From: an uncultured Maribacter sp.
GTDB taxonomy: Bacteria; Bacteroidota; Bacteroidia; Flavobacteriales; Flavobacteriaceae
Reading direction: 5' to 3'
Assembly (NCBI RefSeq): GCF_947495965.1
Contig: NZ_CANMBB010000006.1
Location: 62,001 to 126,000, forward strand
Length of the DNA: 64,000 nucleotides
A program made the translations under genes and the position numbers. The notes under the pieces were generated by a model that was not told the DNA's origin, ran no database searches, and was given only the letters and a program-made list of their open reading frames with translations. This document shows, one piece after another, positions 18,787-28,021 of this stretch (its first letter is position 1; every line of letters starts with the position of its first letter).

Positions 18787-18805
18787 AACGCCCTAAAAGG
18801 GCGTT
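18787..18805 (-). terminator. hairpin between DksA-like and adhesin-like genes
   Basis: An 8-bp perfect stem (AACGCCCT/AGGGCGTT) with a 3-base loop and a short T-rich tail on the minus strand, directly after the DksA-like stop. It probably separates ileS-dksA-like transcripts from the downstream genes, perhaps partially. Confidence 0.65.
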
Positions 18806-18810
18806 TACTA

Positions 18811-19194
18811 TTATTTTTGCATATTCTTAGCTTCAATACTAAGTGTTGCATGTGGTACTAATTTAAGACGCTCTTTGTTTATAAGCTTACCTGTAACTCT
18901 ACAAATACCATACGTCTTATTTTCTATACGAAGAACAGCATTTTTTAAATCACGAATAAATTTTTCTTGACGAATAGCTAATTGCGTATTAGCCTCTTTA
19001 CTCATAGTTTGCGAACCTTCTTCGAAAGCTTTAAAGGTTGGCGAAGTATCATCTGTACCATTATTACCATCGTTCATATAAGAACTTTTAAGTAATTCTA
19101 AATGGCTTTTTGCTTTCTCTATTTTTTCTTCTATAAGAGTTTTAAACTCTGCCAGGTCTTTATCTGAATACCTTACTTTTAATTCTTCTGCCAT
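18811..19194 (-). CDS. DksA/TraR-family protein with degenerate zinc finger
   Basis: 127 residues from the ATG at 19194, which follows the ileS stop by 4 bases (TAATATTATG) and is preferred over an overlapping upstream ATG at 19212. A long coiled-coil region (about 10-90) precedes a C-terminal globular part GICRVTGKLINKERL and VPHATLSIEAKNMQK typical of DksA/TraR. Classical DksA has four zinc Cys; here only one Cys is present and the partner position is Thr (CRVT), so it probably binds no zinc. DksA proteins act in the RNA polymerase secondary channel during the stringent response; that role here is inference. Confidence 0.85.
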   Translation of the reverse strand: MAEELKVRYSDKDLAEFKTLIEEKIEKAKSHLELLKSSYMNDGNNGTDDTSPTFKAFEEGSQTMSKEANTQLAIRQEKFIRDLKNAVLRIENKTYGICRVTGKLINKERLKLVPHATLSIEAKNMQK

Positions 19195-19198
19195 AATA

Positions 19199-22100
19199 TT
19201 AATGTTTTGCAATAAACAATTTTGTGTTCACTTGGTCAAAAGTTACTTCCGTGCCACTTTCTAATTTTTCTTCAAAATGTAAATCTGCAGTTAATGTTTC
19301 TGTCTTAATATAATCTATATTTCCAGCAACTGCTTCTTCTACAATACCGTCTTTTAATATTTTAATATCAATTTTGTCTGTAACTTCAAAACCAGATTCT
19401 TTTCTAATATTTTGAATACGGTTTACTAATTCTCTAGCAATTCCTTCTTTTTTTAACTCCTCATTAATAGTAACATCTAAAGCAACAGTAAGTTTACCTG
19501 ATGTTGCCACTAACCAACCTTCAATATCTTGAGAAGAAATCTCTACATCCTGTAACTGTAAATTAATACTTTTATTTTCTATGTTTATAGATAATTCGCC
19601 ATCCTGCTCAATTTTCTGGATATCTTCTTGATTAAGACCTGCTACAGCTTGCGCAATTTGCTTCATTTCTTTACCATATTTAGGCCCTAAAACCTTAAAA
19701 TTAGGTTTAATCTGCTTTACCAAAATGCCAGAGGCATCATCTAATAATTCTATTTCCTTTACATTAACCTCAGACTTTATTAAGTCTGCAACAGCTTCTA
19801 TCTCCTGCTTCTGTTTTTCATCTAAAACCGGAACTATTATCTTTTGTAATGGCTGCCTTACTTTTATTTTCTCTTTTTGTCTTATAGATAAAACCAAAGA
19901 AGAAATAGTTTGCGCTTTTTCCATTTTACTCTCCAAATCTACATCAATAATAGCACCATCGTATTTTGGAAAATCTGCTAAATGTACACTTTCAGCAGCA
20001 TCTTTTTGCGTAGTATTTGTTAAATCTTTATAAAGCCTATCCATAAAAAATGGAGCTACAGGCGCAGATAATTTTGCAATAGTTACTAAGCATGTATAAA
20101 GAGTTTGATACGCAGATATTTTATCTTGCTCATATTCGCCTTTCCAAAAACGTCTTCTACATAATCTTACATACCAGTTACTTAAATATTCCTGTACATA
20201 ATCTGAAATAGCTCTTGTTGCTTTTGTTGGTTCATATTCTGCATACGCTTCATCTACCTTTTTTATTAAGGAGTGTAATTCTGATAAAATCCAACGATCT
20301 ATTTCTGGTCTTTCTTTTAATGGAATTTCATCCTCGGCAAATTTAAAATCGTCTAGATTAGCGTATAATGCAAAGAAAGAATAGGTGTTATATAAGGTTC
20401 CAAAAAACTTTCTTTTTACTTCTGCTATCCCCTCAATATCAAACTTTAAGTTATCCCAAGGGTTTGCATTAGATATCATATACCAACGCGTTGCATCTGG
20501 TCCATGCGCGTCCATAGTAGTGAATGGATCTACTGCATTGCCTAAACGCTTAGACATTTTTTTACCGTCTTTATCTAGTACTAAACCATTAGATACTACA
20601 TTTTTATAGGCTACGGAATCAAAAACCATAGATGCAATTGCATGTAGGGTGTAAAACCAACCTCTGGTTTGGTCTACTCCTTCAGCTATAAAATCTGCCG
20701 GGAATGTTTCTCCTTTATCAATTAAATCCTTATTTTCAAAAGGATAATGCCATTGTGCATAAGGCATAGAACCACTATCAAACCAAACATCAATAAGATC
20801 GCTTTCTCTTTTCATTGGTTTTCCTGATGGGGAAACTAAGGTAATTTGATCTACAATATTTTTATGTAAATCTATTTTCTCATAGTTTTCTTCACTCATG
20901 TCTCCCACAACAAAATCTTCAAAAATGTCTTTCTCTAAAACACCCGCTTGTAATGCTTTAGCCATTTCTTCTTTTAATTCTGCTAAAGAACCAATAATAA
21001 TCTCTTCTTTACCATCCTCTGTTCTCCAAATAGGAAGTGGTATTCCCCAATATCTAGATCTAGAAAGATTCCAATCATTAGCATTTGCTAACCAGTTACC
21101 AAACCTACCTTCTCCTGTAGATTTAGGTTTCCAATTAATAGACTGATTTAATTGAAACATTTTATCCTTAACATCCGTCACTTTAATAAACCAAGAATCT
21201 AAAGGGTAATATAAAATAGGTTTATCTGTACGCCAGCAATTTGGGTAACTATGCAAATACTTTTCTACCTTAAAGGCTTTATTTTCTTCTTTTAAACGAA
21301 TTGCTATTTCTACATCTATAGAACGTTCTGGAGCTTCCCCATCTGCATAATACTCGTTCTTAACATACTTACCGCCCCATTCTCCTAATTCTGGTCTAAA
21401 CTTACCTTGTAAATCTACAAGTGGAACTGGGTTTCCGTTCTCATCTAAAACCAACATTGGAGGTATTTCTGGCTCTGCTTGTTTTGCAACCAAAGCATCA
21501 TCTGCACCAAAAGTAGGTGCTGTATGTACTATACCTGTACCATCTTCAGTAGTAACAAAATCTCCAGAAATTACTCTAAAGGCATTTTCTGCATTTTGGT
21601 AAGGTTGTACAAAATCTATAAGTTGTTCGTACTTAATACCTATAAGGTCTTTCCCTTTAAACTCTTTTACAATGTAGTATGGTATTTTTTTATCCCCAGA
21701 TGTATATTCTAATAATTCTGGTTTTGTTTCTACTGCATTATATTTTCCTGCAAATTGTTTACTAACCAAGTTTTTGGCTAAAATTACATTCATAGGTTTA
21801 AACGTATATTGGTTATACGTTTCTACCAAAACATAGTCTATTTTAGAACCTACGGTTAAAGCTGTATTACTTGGTAACGTCCAAGGCGTTGTTGTCCAAG
21901 CTAAAAAGTATATATCTCCTTCGTTTTGTAAAAACTCTGGTAAAGTATCTTCTATTGCTTTAAATTGTGCTGTTACTGTAGTATCTGTTACATCTTGATA
22001 CGTTCCTGGCTGATTTAACTCATGTGAACTAAGACCAGTACCAGCTTTAGGAGAGTATGGTTGTATAGTATACCCTTTATAAATAAGGTCTTTATTATAA

Positions 22101-22597
22101 ATTTGCTTTAATAACCACCAAACCGACTCCATGTATTTGGATTTGTACGTAATATATGGATCTTCCATATCTACCCAGTACCCAACTTTTTCGGTCATTT
22201 CATTCCAAACATCTGTATAACGCATTACTGCCTTTTTACAAGCAGCATTATACTCTTCTACAGATATTTTTTTTCCAATATCTTCTTTGGTAATCCCTAA
22301 TTCTTTCTCTACTCCTAACTCAATAGGTAAACCATGCGTATCCCAACCAGCTTTTCTTTTCACTTGAAAACCTTTCATGGTTTTATACCTTGGAAAAATA
22401 TCCTTAATAGTACGAGCCATTACATGATGTATGCCAGGCATACCGTTTGCCGAAGGAGGTCCTTCATAAAAAACATAACTTGGTTTTCCTTCTCTAGAAG
22501 AAACACTTTTATCAAAAATATCCTGTTCCTTCCAGTATTTAAGAATTTCTTCTGCCACTTTTGGCAAGTCTAAATTGTTGTATCCCGCAAACTTCAT
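19199..22597 (-). CDS. ileS: isoleucyl-tRNA synthetase
   Basis: 1132 residues, a long-type class I synthetase that charges tRNA-Ile and edits valine. Motifs in order: HIGH-equivalent PSANGMPGIHH (about 48-58), CP1 editing domain (LAWTTTPWTLPSNTAL near 230), the tryptophan-rich WFDSGSMPYAQW and GVDQTRGWFYTL, KMSKS-equivalent KDGKKMSKRLG, an anticodon-binding domain and a C-terminal extension. It lacks the C-terminal zinc cysteines of the E. coli type, consistent with the eukaryote-like IleS subfamily often found in Bacteroidota. It heads a cluster with the DksA-like gene, an adhesin-like gene and lspA; ileS-lspA linkage is widespread in bacteria. Confidence 0.97.
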   Translation of the reverse strand: MKFAGYNNLDLPKVAEEILKYWKEQDIFDKSVSSREGKPSYVFYEGPPSANGMPGIHHVMARTIKDIFPRYKTMKGFQVKRKAGWDTHGLPIELGVEKELGITKEDIGKKISVEEYNAACKKAVMRYTDVWNEMTEKVGYWVDMEDPYITYKSKYMESVWWLLKQIYNKDLIYKGYTIQPYSPKAGTGLSSHELNQPGTYQDVTDTTVTAQFKAIEDTLPEFLQNEGDIYFLAWTTTPWTLPSNTALTVGSKIDYVLVETYNQYTFKPMNVILAKNLVSKQFAGKYNAVETKPELLEYTSGDKKIPYYIVKEFKGKDLIGIKYEQLIDFVQPYQNAENAFRVISGDFVTTEDGTGIVHTAPTFGADDALVAKQAEPEIPPMLVLDENGNPVPLVDLQGKFRPELGEWGGKYVKNEYYADGEAPERSIDVEIAIRLKEENKAFKVEKYLHSYPNCWRTDKPILYYPLDSWFIKVTDVKDKMFQLNQSINWKPKSTGEGRFGNWLANANDWNLSRSRYWGIPLPIWRTEDGKEEIIIGSLAELKEEMAKALQAGVLEKDIFEDFVVGDMSEENYEKIDLHKNIVDQITLVSPSGKPMKRESDLIDVWFDSGSMPYAQWHYPFENKDLIDKGETFPADFIAEGVDQTRGWFYTLHAIASMVFDSVAYKNVVSNGLVLDKDGKKMSKRLGNAVDPFTTMDAHGPDATRWYMISNANPWDNLKFDIEGIAEVKRKFFGTLYNTYSFFALYANLDDFKFAEDEIPLKERPEIDRWILSELHSLIKKVDEAYAEYEPTKATRAISDYVQEYLSNWYVRLCRRRFWKGEYEQDKISAYQTLYTCLVTIAKLSAPVAPFFMDRLYKDLTNTTQKDAAESVHLADFPKYDGAIIDVDLESKMEKAQTISSLVLSIRQKEKIKVRQPLQKIIVPVLDEKQKQEIEAVADLIKSEVNVKEIELLDDASGILVKQIKPNFKVLGPKYGKEMKQIAQAVAGLNQEDIQKIEQDGELSINIENKSINLQLQDVEISSQDIEGWLVATSGKLTVALDVTINEELKKEGIARELVNRIQNIRKESGFEVTDKIDIKILKDGIVEEAVAGNIDYIKTETLTADLHFEEKLESGTEVTFDQVNTKLFIAKH

Positions 22598-22735
22598 AAT
22601 CTCAGTGCTCTACCTTTAAATTAAGGCTGCAAAATTATAAATTTAGATTGAATAATAAGCCTTTATACGCAACCAATATACTTGTTAAAGCCCTCTTTCT
22701 TACATAAAGACATCTAAAAATTGATTTATTACGTA

Positions 22736-22743
22736 TATATTTG
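22736..22743 (+). promoter_or_regulatory. TAnnTTTG -7 box before the alanine-rich lipoprotein gene
   Basis: TATATTTG matches the Bacteroidota -7 consensus exactly and lies 36 bases before the ATG at 22780. No TTG stands at the expected 17-23 base distance, so the -33 element is weak or absent. Confidence 0.55.
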
Positions 22744-22779
22744 CGTTGAAAACATATTTAAACACTAAAAACATTCACG

Positions 22780-23190
22780 ATGAAAAAAGTAATTTTAGGA
22801 TCAATTTTAATGGTTGCATTAAGTGTATCATTTGTATCATGTAGAGAAGCTGCTGATAAAGCAAAAGACGCTACGGAAGCTGCTGCTGACGCTGCAGGAG
22901 ATGCTGCTGATGCTGCAGGAGAAGCTGCAGGTAACGCTGTTGATGCAACTAAAGATGCCGCTGATAGCGCTGTTGATGCTGCTGGAAATGCGGTTGACTC
23001 TGCTAAAGATGCTGCTGGAAATGCAGTTGATGCTGCTAAAGATGCTGCAGGTAACGCTGTAGATTCTGCTAAAGATGCTGCAGGTAATGCTGTTGACGCA
23101 ACTAAAGATGCTGCAAACGATGCTGCTGATAAAGCAAAAGACGCTGCAGGAGCTGCTGCTGACAAAGTTAAAGATGCAGTAAAGCACTAA
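22780..23190 (+). CDS. alanine-rich 11-residue-repeat lipoprotein
   Basis: 136 residues. The lipoprotein signal peptide ends VSFVSC (Cys21). The mature part is almost wholly Ala, Asp, Lys, Gly and Asn in 11-residue units: AGNAVDSAKDA and variants AGNAVDAAKDA and AGNAVDATKDA repeat head to tail, with looser units at both ends. Such hendecads form amphipathic right-handed coiled coils, as in LEA group 3 and apolipoprotein-like proteins. A lipid-anchored extended helix may act as a spacer, membrane-surface protector or stress protein; that is inference. The matching 33-base DNA repeats could slip and change copy number. It has its own promoter and terminator, which suggests a monocistronic gene. 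Confidence 0.85.
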   Translation: MKKVILGSILMVALSVSFVSCREAADKAKDATEAAADAAGDAADAAGEAAGNAVDATKDAADSAVDAAGNAVDSAKDAAGNAVDAAKDAAGNAVDSAKDAAGNAVDATKDAANDAADKAKDAAGAAADKVKDAVKH

Positions 23191-23205
23191 AAACTTATTC
23201 TTTTA

Positions 23206-23241
23206 AAAAAAGGGCAAAACTTAATTGTTTTGCCCTTTTTT
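23206..23241. terminator. bidirectional terminator
   Basis: Perfect 15-bp stem (23206-23220 with 23227-23241), A-rich on one side and T-rich on the other. It serves the alanine-rich lipoprotein gene on the plus strand and the TonB receptor gene ending at 23246 on the minus strand. Confidence 0.9.
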
Positions 23242-23245
23242 ATGC

Positions 23246-25657
23246 TTAAAATTTATATCCTATCCCAAGAATAAGATTTATTCCTGGAGCAACTATACCA
23301 GATGAATACGTTCTATACCTCTGGTTTGTAATATTCTCTACACTTAAAGTTGTCTTTAATGCGGATGATATTGCATATTGAGAACTAAAATTAAGGGTAT
23401 GCCAAGATGGTGCGTATGGATTACCATTTACGTCTGTAGCATATATATAATCCTTATTTTTTTCTGAACTTGCTAAATCATTATACGCTATTTCTCCGTT
23501 AAAATTTAAATATAAATCTGTCTTAATTTTTTGGTTTTTCCATACAACATGAAAATCTCCAAAAGTTGGAGCAACATGTCTTGCAGGTGTATCTGTACCA
23601 TCTTCCTCTTCTTCTATACCTTCTGTAAATGTTATGTTACTATTTATTGAAAAATTTTCGCTTATATAAGCATCCAGCCCAAACTCAAATCCATAAACAT
23701 AAGCTTTAGCTGCATTTTGAACGGCTTGAACATTACTTAATTCTCCATTATAATGTATCTCTGATGCGCCATTAAATTCAAAATCTCTACGTACCAAAGC
23801 ATCTACTAAATAAGTATAAAATGCTGCTCCCTTTACTACTAAAACATCTTTAATATTTTTATGGATACCCAGCTCCACATTATAGGCATATTCTGGCTCT
23901 AAATCTGGATTAGGCACTACTACAGAACCTGGTTCCGAATCAAAAACCTTACCAACATCATCTATATTAGGAGATCTAAAACCGGTAGAACCATTAAAAG
24001 TTACTTGTAAATTTTTCTTTGGAAACCAACTTAACCCTAAACTACCAGTTAAAGCTCCCGTACTAAGTCTTTCATTAGTAAAGGGGAAAGGAAAAAAAGT
24101 AGTGTCAAAATCTGCATCTATCCAAACATGACTATATCGTAACCCAGATAACACTGTAAAATTAGGCTTAGCCTTGTATTCTCCATTAACATATGCAGCA
24201 ACGGTTTTCCAACTTGCACCATGAGGGTATCTAGATGCAGCTCTGTTAGTTTCTTTGGTTTCAATATTTGTTTCTGTACCATTGGAATATATTTTGTTAA
24301 AAATAAATTCTCCTCCATAATACAAACGCAAGTCTCCAATTTTTTTATTTTCAAAATCTATATTTGCAGATAAAGCATCTACATTTTCTTTGGTACTAAC
24401 TAAATCTAATACCCCAAAGTTTCTACTATTTCTACTTTCTTGAAAATGCTGATATGCTGTAGTTATTTTTAAGCCATCATAAAATTTACCATTTCCTTTT
24501 TTTTGTATTTGAAAATTAGCCATAAACCATTTTTGAGGTCCATAATACCAATTGCCATAACGAAGTCCATCTCCATTACTTGCTGGCCTTATTAAACGGT
24601 CATACCTAGAGTAATCTGATGTTTCTGAATAATAGGTTCCTAAAAAGAATTTTAAATTATTATTAGGTTTAAATGCTAATTTTTGCATCACATTAATTTG
24701 ACTATAACCGCTTGTAACCTGTTTTTTAGGGTTATTGTTACGTACCAACACATCCTCATCATTAATTCTTTCTACATAATTATTTCTTAGATAAGAATCT
24801 GGGCCAGAAGTACCCATATACAAATCATTAAAATCACTATAAGTTACACTAGTTAAAAGTGCCCATTTCTTTTTTCCTAAATTAATATCTGCATGTAGTG
24901 TATTCTCCATATTTACAGAAGAAAACCTATAATTACTGTTTCCAGAAACAGCTAAACTATCTGTACTAGAATACTGTGCTTTTTTTGTGTAAAAATTCAT
25001 AACACCGCCAATAGCATCACTACCATAAATTACAGAACCTGGACCAAAAATTATTTCAGTGTTTTTTATAGTATATGGATCTATAGAAATAACATTTTGA
25101 ACGTTACCTCCTCTAAAAATGGCATTATTCATACGAACACCATCTACAGAGAGTAACAACCTATTTGTTGCAAAACCTCTTATCATTGGGCTGCCCCCTC
25201 CTAACTGGCTTTTTTGAACAAATACTTTACCACTTTTTTGCAATACATCTGCCGAAGTTTGTGGTGCAGTAAAAGAAATGCTTTTAGCATCTATAGATGC
25301 AATTTTATTAGGAATATCTTTTTTTTGTTGTTCCCATTTAGAGATAGACATAACAACCTCATCTAACTCATTTGGTTTCATAACCATAAAAACCTCATGG
25401 CTATGCTTTAATAGTTGCCTTTTTGTTTTTTTAAAAACATCATAACTAACGTGTTTAAAAAATATTTTTTCTTTTAAGTCAAAATCATCTAACTGGCACG
25501 TCCCATTTAAATTAGTAATAGTTGCTTTAGACTTATCGTTATTATATACTGCAACATTAACTATAGGAGAATTAGTGTCTGCATCTAAAACTGTTATTTG
25601 TTGCGCAGAAACTATTTGTAGAAATAGAAATACTATAAAAAATATTATTTTTTGCAT
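23246..25657 (-). CDS. TonB-dependent receptor
   Basis: About 803 residues. I start at the ATG at 25657 (MQKIIFFIVFLFLQIVSAQ), because it directly follows the recO stop (TAGGATG); the in-frame ATG at 25675 would overlap recO. After the signal peptide comes a carboxypeptidase-regulatory-like domain (about 20-95), then a plug with MIRGFATNRLLLSVDGVRMN and GPGSVIYGSDAIGGVMNF, and a barrel with the late NITNQRYRTYSSG motif and terminal LGIGYKF. The plug sequence resembles haemoglobin/transferrin- or siderophore-type receptors more than SusC. Coupling to a DNA-repair gene is likely positional only. Ligand unknown. Confidence 0.9.
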   Translation of the reverse strand: MQKIIFFIVFLFLQIVSAQQITVLDADTNSPIVNVAVYNNDKSKATITNLNGTCQLDDFDLKEKIFFKHVSYDVFKKTKRQLLKHSHEVFMVMKPNELDEVVMSISKWEQQKKDIPNKIASIDAKSISFTAPQTSADVLQKSGKVFVQKSQLGGGSPMIRGFATNRLLLSVDGVRMNNAIFRGGNVQNVISIDPYTIKNTEIIFGPGSVIYGSDAIGGVMNFYTKKAQYSSTDSLAVSGNSNYRFSSVNMENTLHADINLGKKKWALLTSVTYSDFNDLYMGTSGPDSYLRNNYVERINDEDVLVRNNNPKKQVTSGYSQINVMQKLAFKPNNNLKFFLGTYYSETSDYSRYDRLIRPASNGDGLRYGNWYYGPQKWFMANFQIQKKGNGKFYDGLKITTAYQHFQESRNSRNFGVLDLVSTKENVDALSANIDFENKKIGDLRLYYGGEFIFNKIYSNGTETNIETKETNRAASRYPHGASWKTVAAYVNGEYKAKPNFTVLSGLRYSHVWIDADFDTTFFPFPFTNERLSTGALTGSLGLSWFPKKNLQVTFNGSTGFRSPNIDDVGKVFDSEPGSVVVPNPDLEPEYAYNVELGIHKNIKDVLVVKGAAFYTYLVDALVRRDFEFNGASEIHYNGELSNVQAVQNAAKAYVYGFEFGLDAYISENFSINSNITFTEGIEEEEDGTDTPARHVAPTFGDFHVVWKNQKIKTDLYLNFNGEIAYNDLASSEKNKDYIYATDVNGNPYAPSWHTLNFSSQYAISSALKTTLSVENITNQRYRTYSSGIVAPGINLILGIGYKF

Positions 25658-25658
25658 C

Positions 25659-26378
25659 CTAATTAAACACTTCATTTAATATGGCTAGAGATTTGGGTTT
25701 TCTAAATCCTTGTAAATGTAATTCATAATAAAGCACTAAAGATTTTAACAAATTTTGCCTACTTTCTTTATGTAGCTTAATGGTGTGTATTACATCAAAT
25801 TTTATGCCTAATAGAGTTTTAAAATTATCTAAATTTTTATTTTCTATCATTGGGTTTAATGAAGGGCTATTTACAAACTCACCTTCTAACAAATCAAAAT
25901 ACAAAGCTTGTTTATTAGATGTATCTGGATATATGCCTAAATATCTAGTTAATTGTAGTAAAAAGTATAAATGAAAATTTGCAATTTCATCATTGCTATC
26001 TAACCACTGTAACATTACCTCTATATAGGAGAAAAGTTCTTCATTACACTCTTCTTCATGTATACTATGACTAAGCATTTCTGCTAAAAAAAGAGTCATT
26101 GCATTTTTTGCAATTTGGGAGTGTAGTGTTTGGTAGTGGTAATTTACTTTTGCCTCTCTTATACTTTCTAAAGTTCCTTTGTTTCTATGATTAGCAACTA
26201 TTTCTAATTGCATTAAAGGCTGAAAATATGCGGTCTTTAATTTTCCTTTTTTACTTGCCAACACACCTTTTAACAAATACGATTTAAGCCCGTCTGAAGC
26301 TGTAAAAGCTTTGACAATTAAACTTGTGTCTCCATATTTTAAGGAAGATAAAATTATGGCTTTGGTAGTAACCTGCAT
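25659..26378 (-). CDS. recO: DNA repair protein RecO
   Basis: 239 residues. RecO loads RecA with RecF and RecR at gaps coated by SSB. The N-terminal OB fold is clear (TKAIILSSLKYGDTSLIVKAFT, then GLKSYLLKGV and KGKLKTAYFQPLMQLEI). The helical C-domain follows. The zinc-finger cysteines of many RecO proteins are absent; the stretch reads ALYFDLLEGEF, as is common in Bacteroidota. Length fits. The stop codon is followed after one base by the ATG of the TonB receptor gene. Confidence 0.95.
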   Translation of the reverse strand: MQVTTKAIILSSLKYGDTSLIVKAFTASDGLKSYLLKGVLASKKGKLKTAYFQPLMQLEIVANHRNKGTLESIREAKVNYHYQTLHSQIAKNAMTLFLAEMLSHSIHEEECNEELFSYIEVMLQWLDSNDEIANFHLYFLLQLTRYLGIYPDTSNKQALYFDLLEGEFVNSPSLNPMIENKNLDNFKTLLGIKFDVIHTIKLHKESRQNLLKSLVLYYELHLQGFRKPKSLAILNEVFN

Positions 26379-26421
26379 TTTTGTTTTTAAATCTTGTCAA
26401 AGATAATTGTAATAAAGTAAA

Positions 26422-26448
26422 AAGGCTTCCCAGAAACTGGAAAGCCTT
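26422..26448 (-). terminator. terminator of gdhA
   Basis: A 12-bp stem with one mismatch, core AAGGCTT/AAGCCTT, and a T tract on the minus strand, 24 bases after the gdhA stop. Confidence 0.8.
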
Positions 26449-26471
26449 ATTTTTATATTTAAAAGTTAGGT

Positions 26472-27815
26472 TTAAATTACTCCTTGTGCTAACATAGCAT
26501 CTGCTACCTTAACAAAACCTGCAATGTTTGCTCCTTTTACGTAGTTGCAAAAACCATCTTCTTCTTTACCAAACTCAATACAAGAATTATGAATTTCTTC
26601 CATTATACCTTTTAATCTTTCATCTACCTCTTCTCTTGTCCAACTAATTCTAAGAGAATTCTGAGACATTTCTAATCCAGAAGTTGCAACACCACCAGCA
26701 TTAGAAGCCTTTCCTGGAGCAAAAAGTATTTTAGCATCATGAAAAGCATGTATAGCATCTGCTGTAGAAGGCATGTTTGCTCCTTCTGCAACACAAATAC
26801 ATCCATTTGCAATAAGTTGTTTTGCTTGGTCTACATTTAACTCGTTTTGCGTTGCACATGGTAATGCAATATCACATGTAATTCCCCAAGGTTTTTCTCC
26901 AGCATGATATGTTGCAGAGCTATATTTTTTAGTATACTCAGAAATACGAGCACGCTTGTTATTCTTTAAATCCATAACAAACGCCAATTTCTCTGAATCT
27001 ATACCGTCTTTATCATAAATATAACCAGCAGAATCTGAAAGTGTAACCACTTTACCCCCTAACTGAATTACTTTTTCTGCAGCAAATTGCGCTACATTAC
27101 CAGAACCAGAAATAACAACTGTTTTTCCTTTTATCTCTTGCCCTCTTGTTTTTAACATGCTTTGTGCAAAATATACGGTACCATAACCTGTTGCTTCTGG
27201 GCGTATTTTAGAACCTCCCCAAGAAAGACCTTTTCCTGTTAATACTCCCGTAAATTCATTTCTTATTTTTTTATACATTCCAAAAAGGAATCCTATTTCT
27301 CTTGCACCAACACCAATATCTCCTGCTGGAACATCCGTATTAGGACCTATATGTCTATTCAACTCTAACATAAAAGCATGACAAAAACGCATTACCTCAT
27401 CATCAGATTTTCCTTTAGGGTCAAAATCTGAACCACCTTTACCACCACCCATTGGCAGCGTAGTTAAACTGTTTTTAAATACTTGTTCAAAAGCTAAGAA
27501 TTTAAGAATACTTGCATTTACTGTAGGATGAAAACGCAAACCTCCTTTATAAGGACCAATTGCCGAGTTCATTTGTATACGATATCCTCTGTTTACATGT
27601 ATATCTCCTTGGTCATCTACCCATGCAACTCTAAACGATATTAAACGTTCTGGCTCTACCATTCTTAATAGAATGTTTTTGCCATTGTAAATTTCATTAC
27701 TAGCAATGTATGGTATTACAGTTTCTGCTACCTCTTGTACTGCTTGGATAAACTCAGGTTCATGGCCGTTTCTTGCCTTAACCTCATCCATAAAACCTTT
27801 AATTTTTGCCTCCAT
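26472..27815 (-). CDS. gdhA: glutamate dehydrogenase (NADP-type)
   Basis: 447 residues, the length of hexameric bacterial NADP-dependent GDH (EC 1.4.1.4). It makes glutamate from 2-oxoglutarate and ammonia. Visible are the glutamate-binding KGGLRFHPTVN, the catalytic PMGGGKGGSDFDPKGKS, the dinucleotide-binding GSGNVAQFAAEK and the late APGKASNAGGVATSGLEMSQN. NADP preference is inferred from overall similarity to the E. coli-type enzyme. Single gene with its own terminator; the upstream 206 bases to the next gene are AT-rich. Confidence 0.96.
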   Translation of the reverse strand: MEAKIKGFMDEVKARNGHEPEFIQAVQEVAETVIPYIASNEIYNGKNILLRMVEPERLISFRVAWVDDQGDIHVNRGYRIQMNSAIGPYKGGLRFHPTVNASILKFLAFEQVFKNSLTTLPMGGGKGGSDFDPKGKSDDEVMRFCHAFMLELNRHIGPNTDVPAGDIGVGAREIGFLFGMYKKIRNEFTGVLTGKGLSWGGSKIRPEATGYGTVYFAQSMLKTRGQEIKGKTVVISGSGNVAQFAAEKVIQLGGKVVTLSDSAGYIYDKDGIDSEKLAFVMDLKNNKRARISEYTKKYSSATYHAGEKPWGITCDIALPCATQNELNVDQAKQLIANGCICVAEGANMPSTADAIHAFHDAKILFAPGKASNAGGVATSGLEMSQNSLRISWTREEVDERLKGIMEEIHNSCIEFGKEEDGFCNYVKGANIAGFVKVADAMLAQGVI

Positions 27816-28021
27816 AAAGCTATTTTAATATATTATGTTTTAACAATTTAGAAATATAACGGCGAAATTATAACATTACTATAATTATATCGCTATTTTT
27901 TTTAGTTAAATTATCATAATCTTAATTTAACAATCTTAATCTTACATTGTTAAAAAACTTCAAAATTCCCCTTTTAATTGTTCTCTTTAAAAAGCATGCA
28001 TTTTATACAATGTATTACTAA

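Noticed and set aside
22915-23130. Regular DNA repeats that could suggest a CRISPR array
   Set aside because: The 33-base units are in-frame codons of the hendecad protein with no unique spacers.
22758-23187. Several long frames on both strands across the alanine-rich gene (Ala/Ser-rich and Cys/Ser-rich translations)
   Set aside because: They are by-products of the GCT/GCA-rich 33-base repeats; only the plus-strand frame has a signal peptide, promoter box and terminator.
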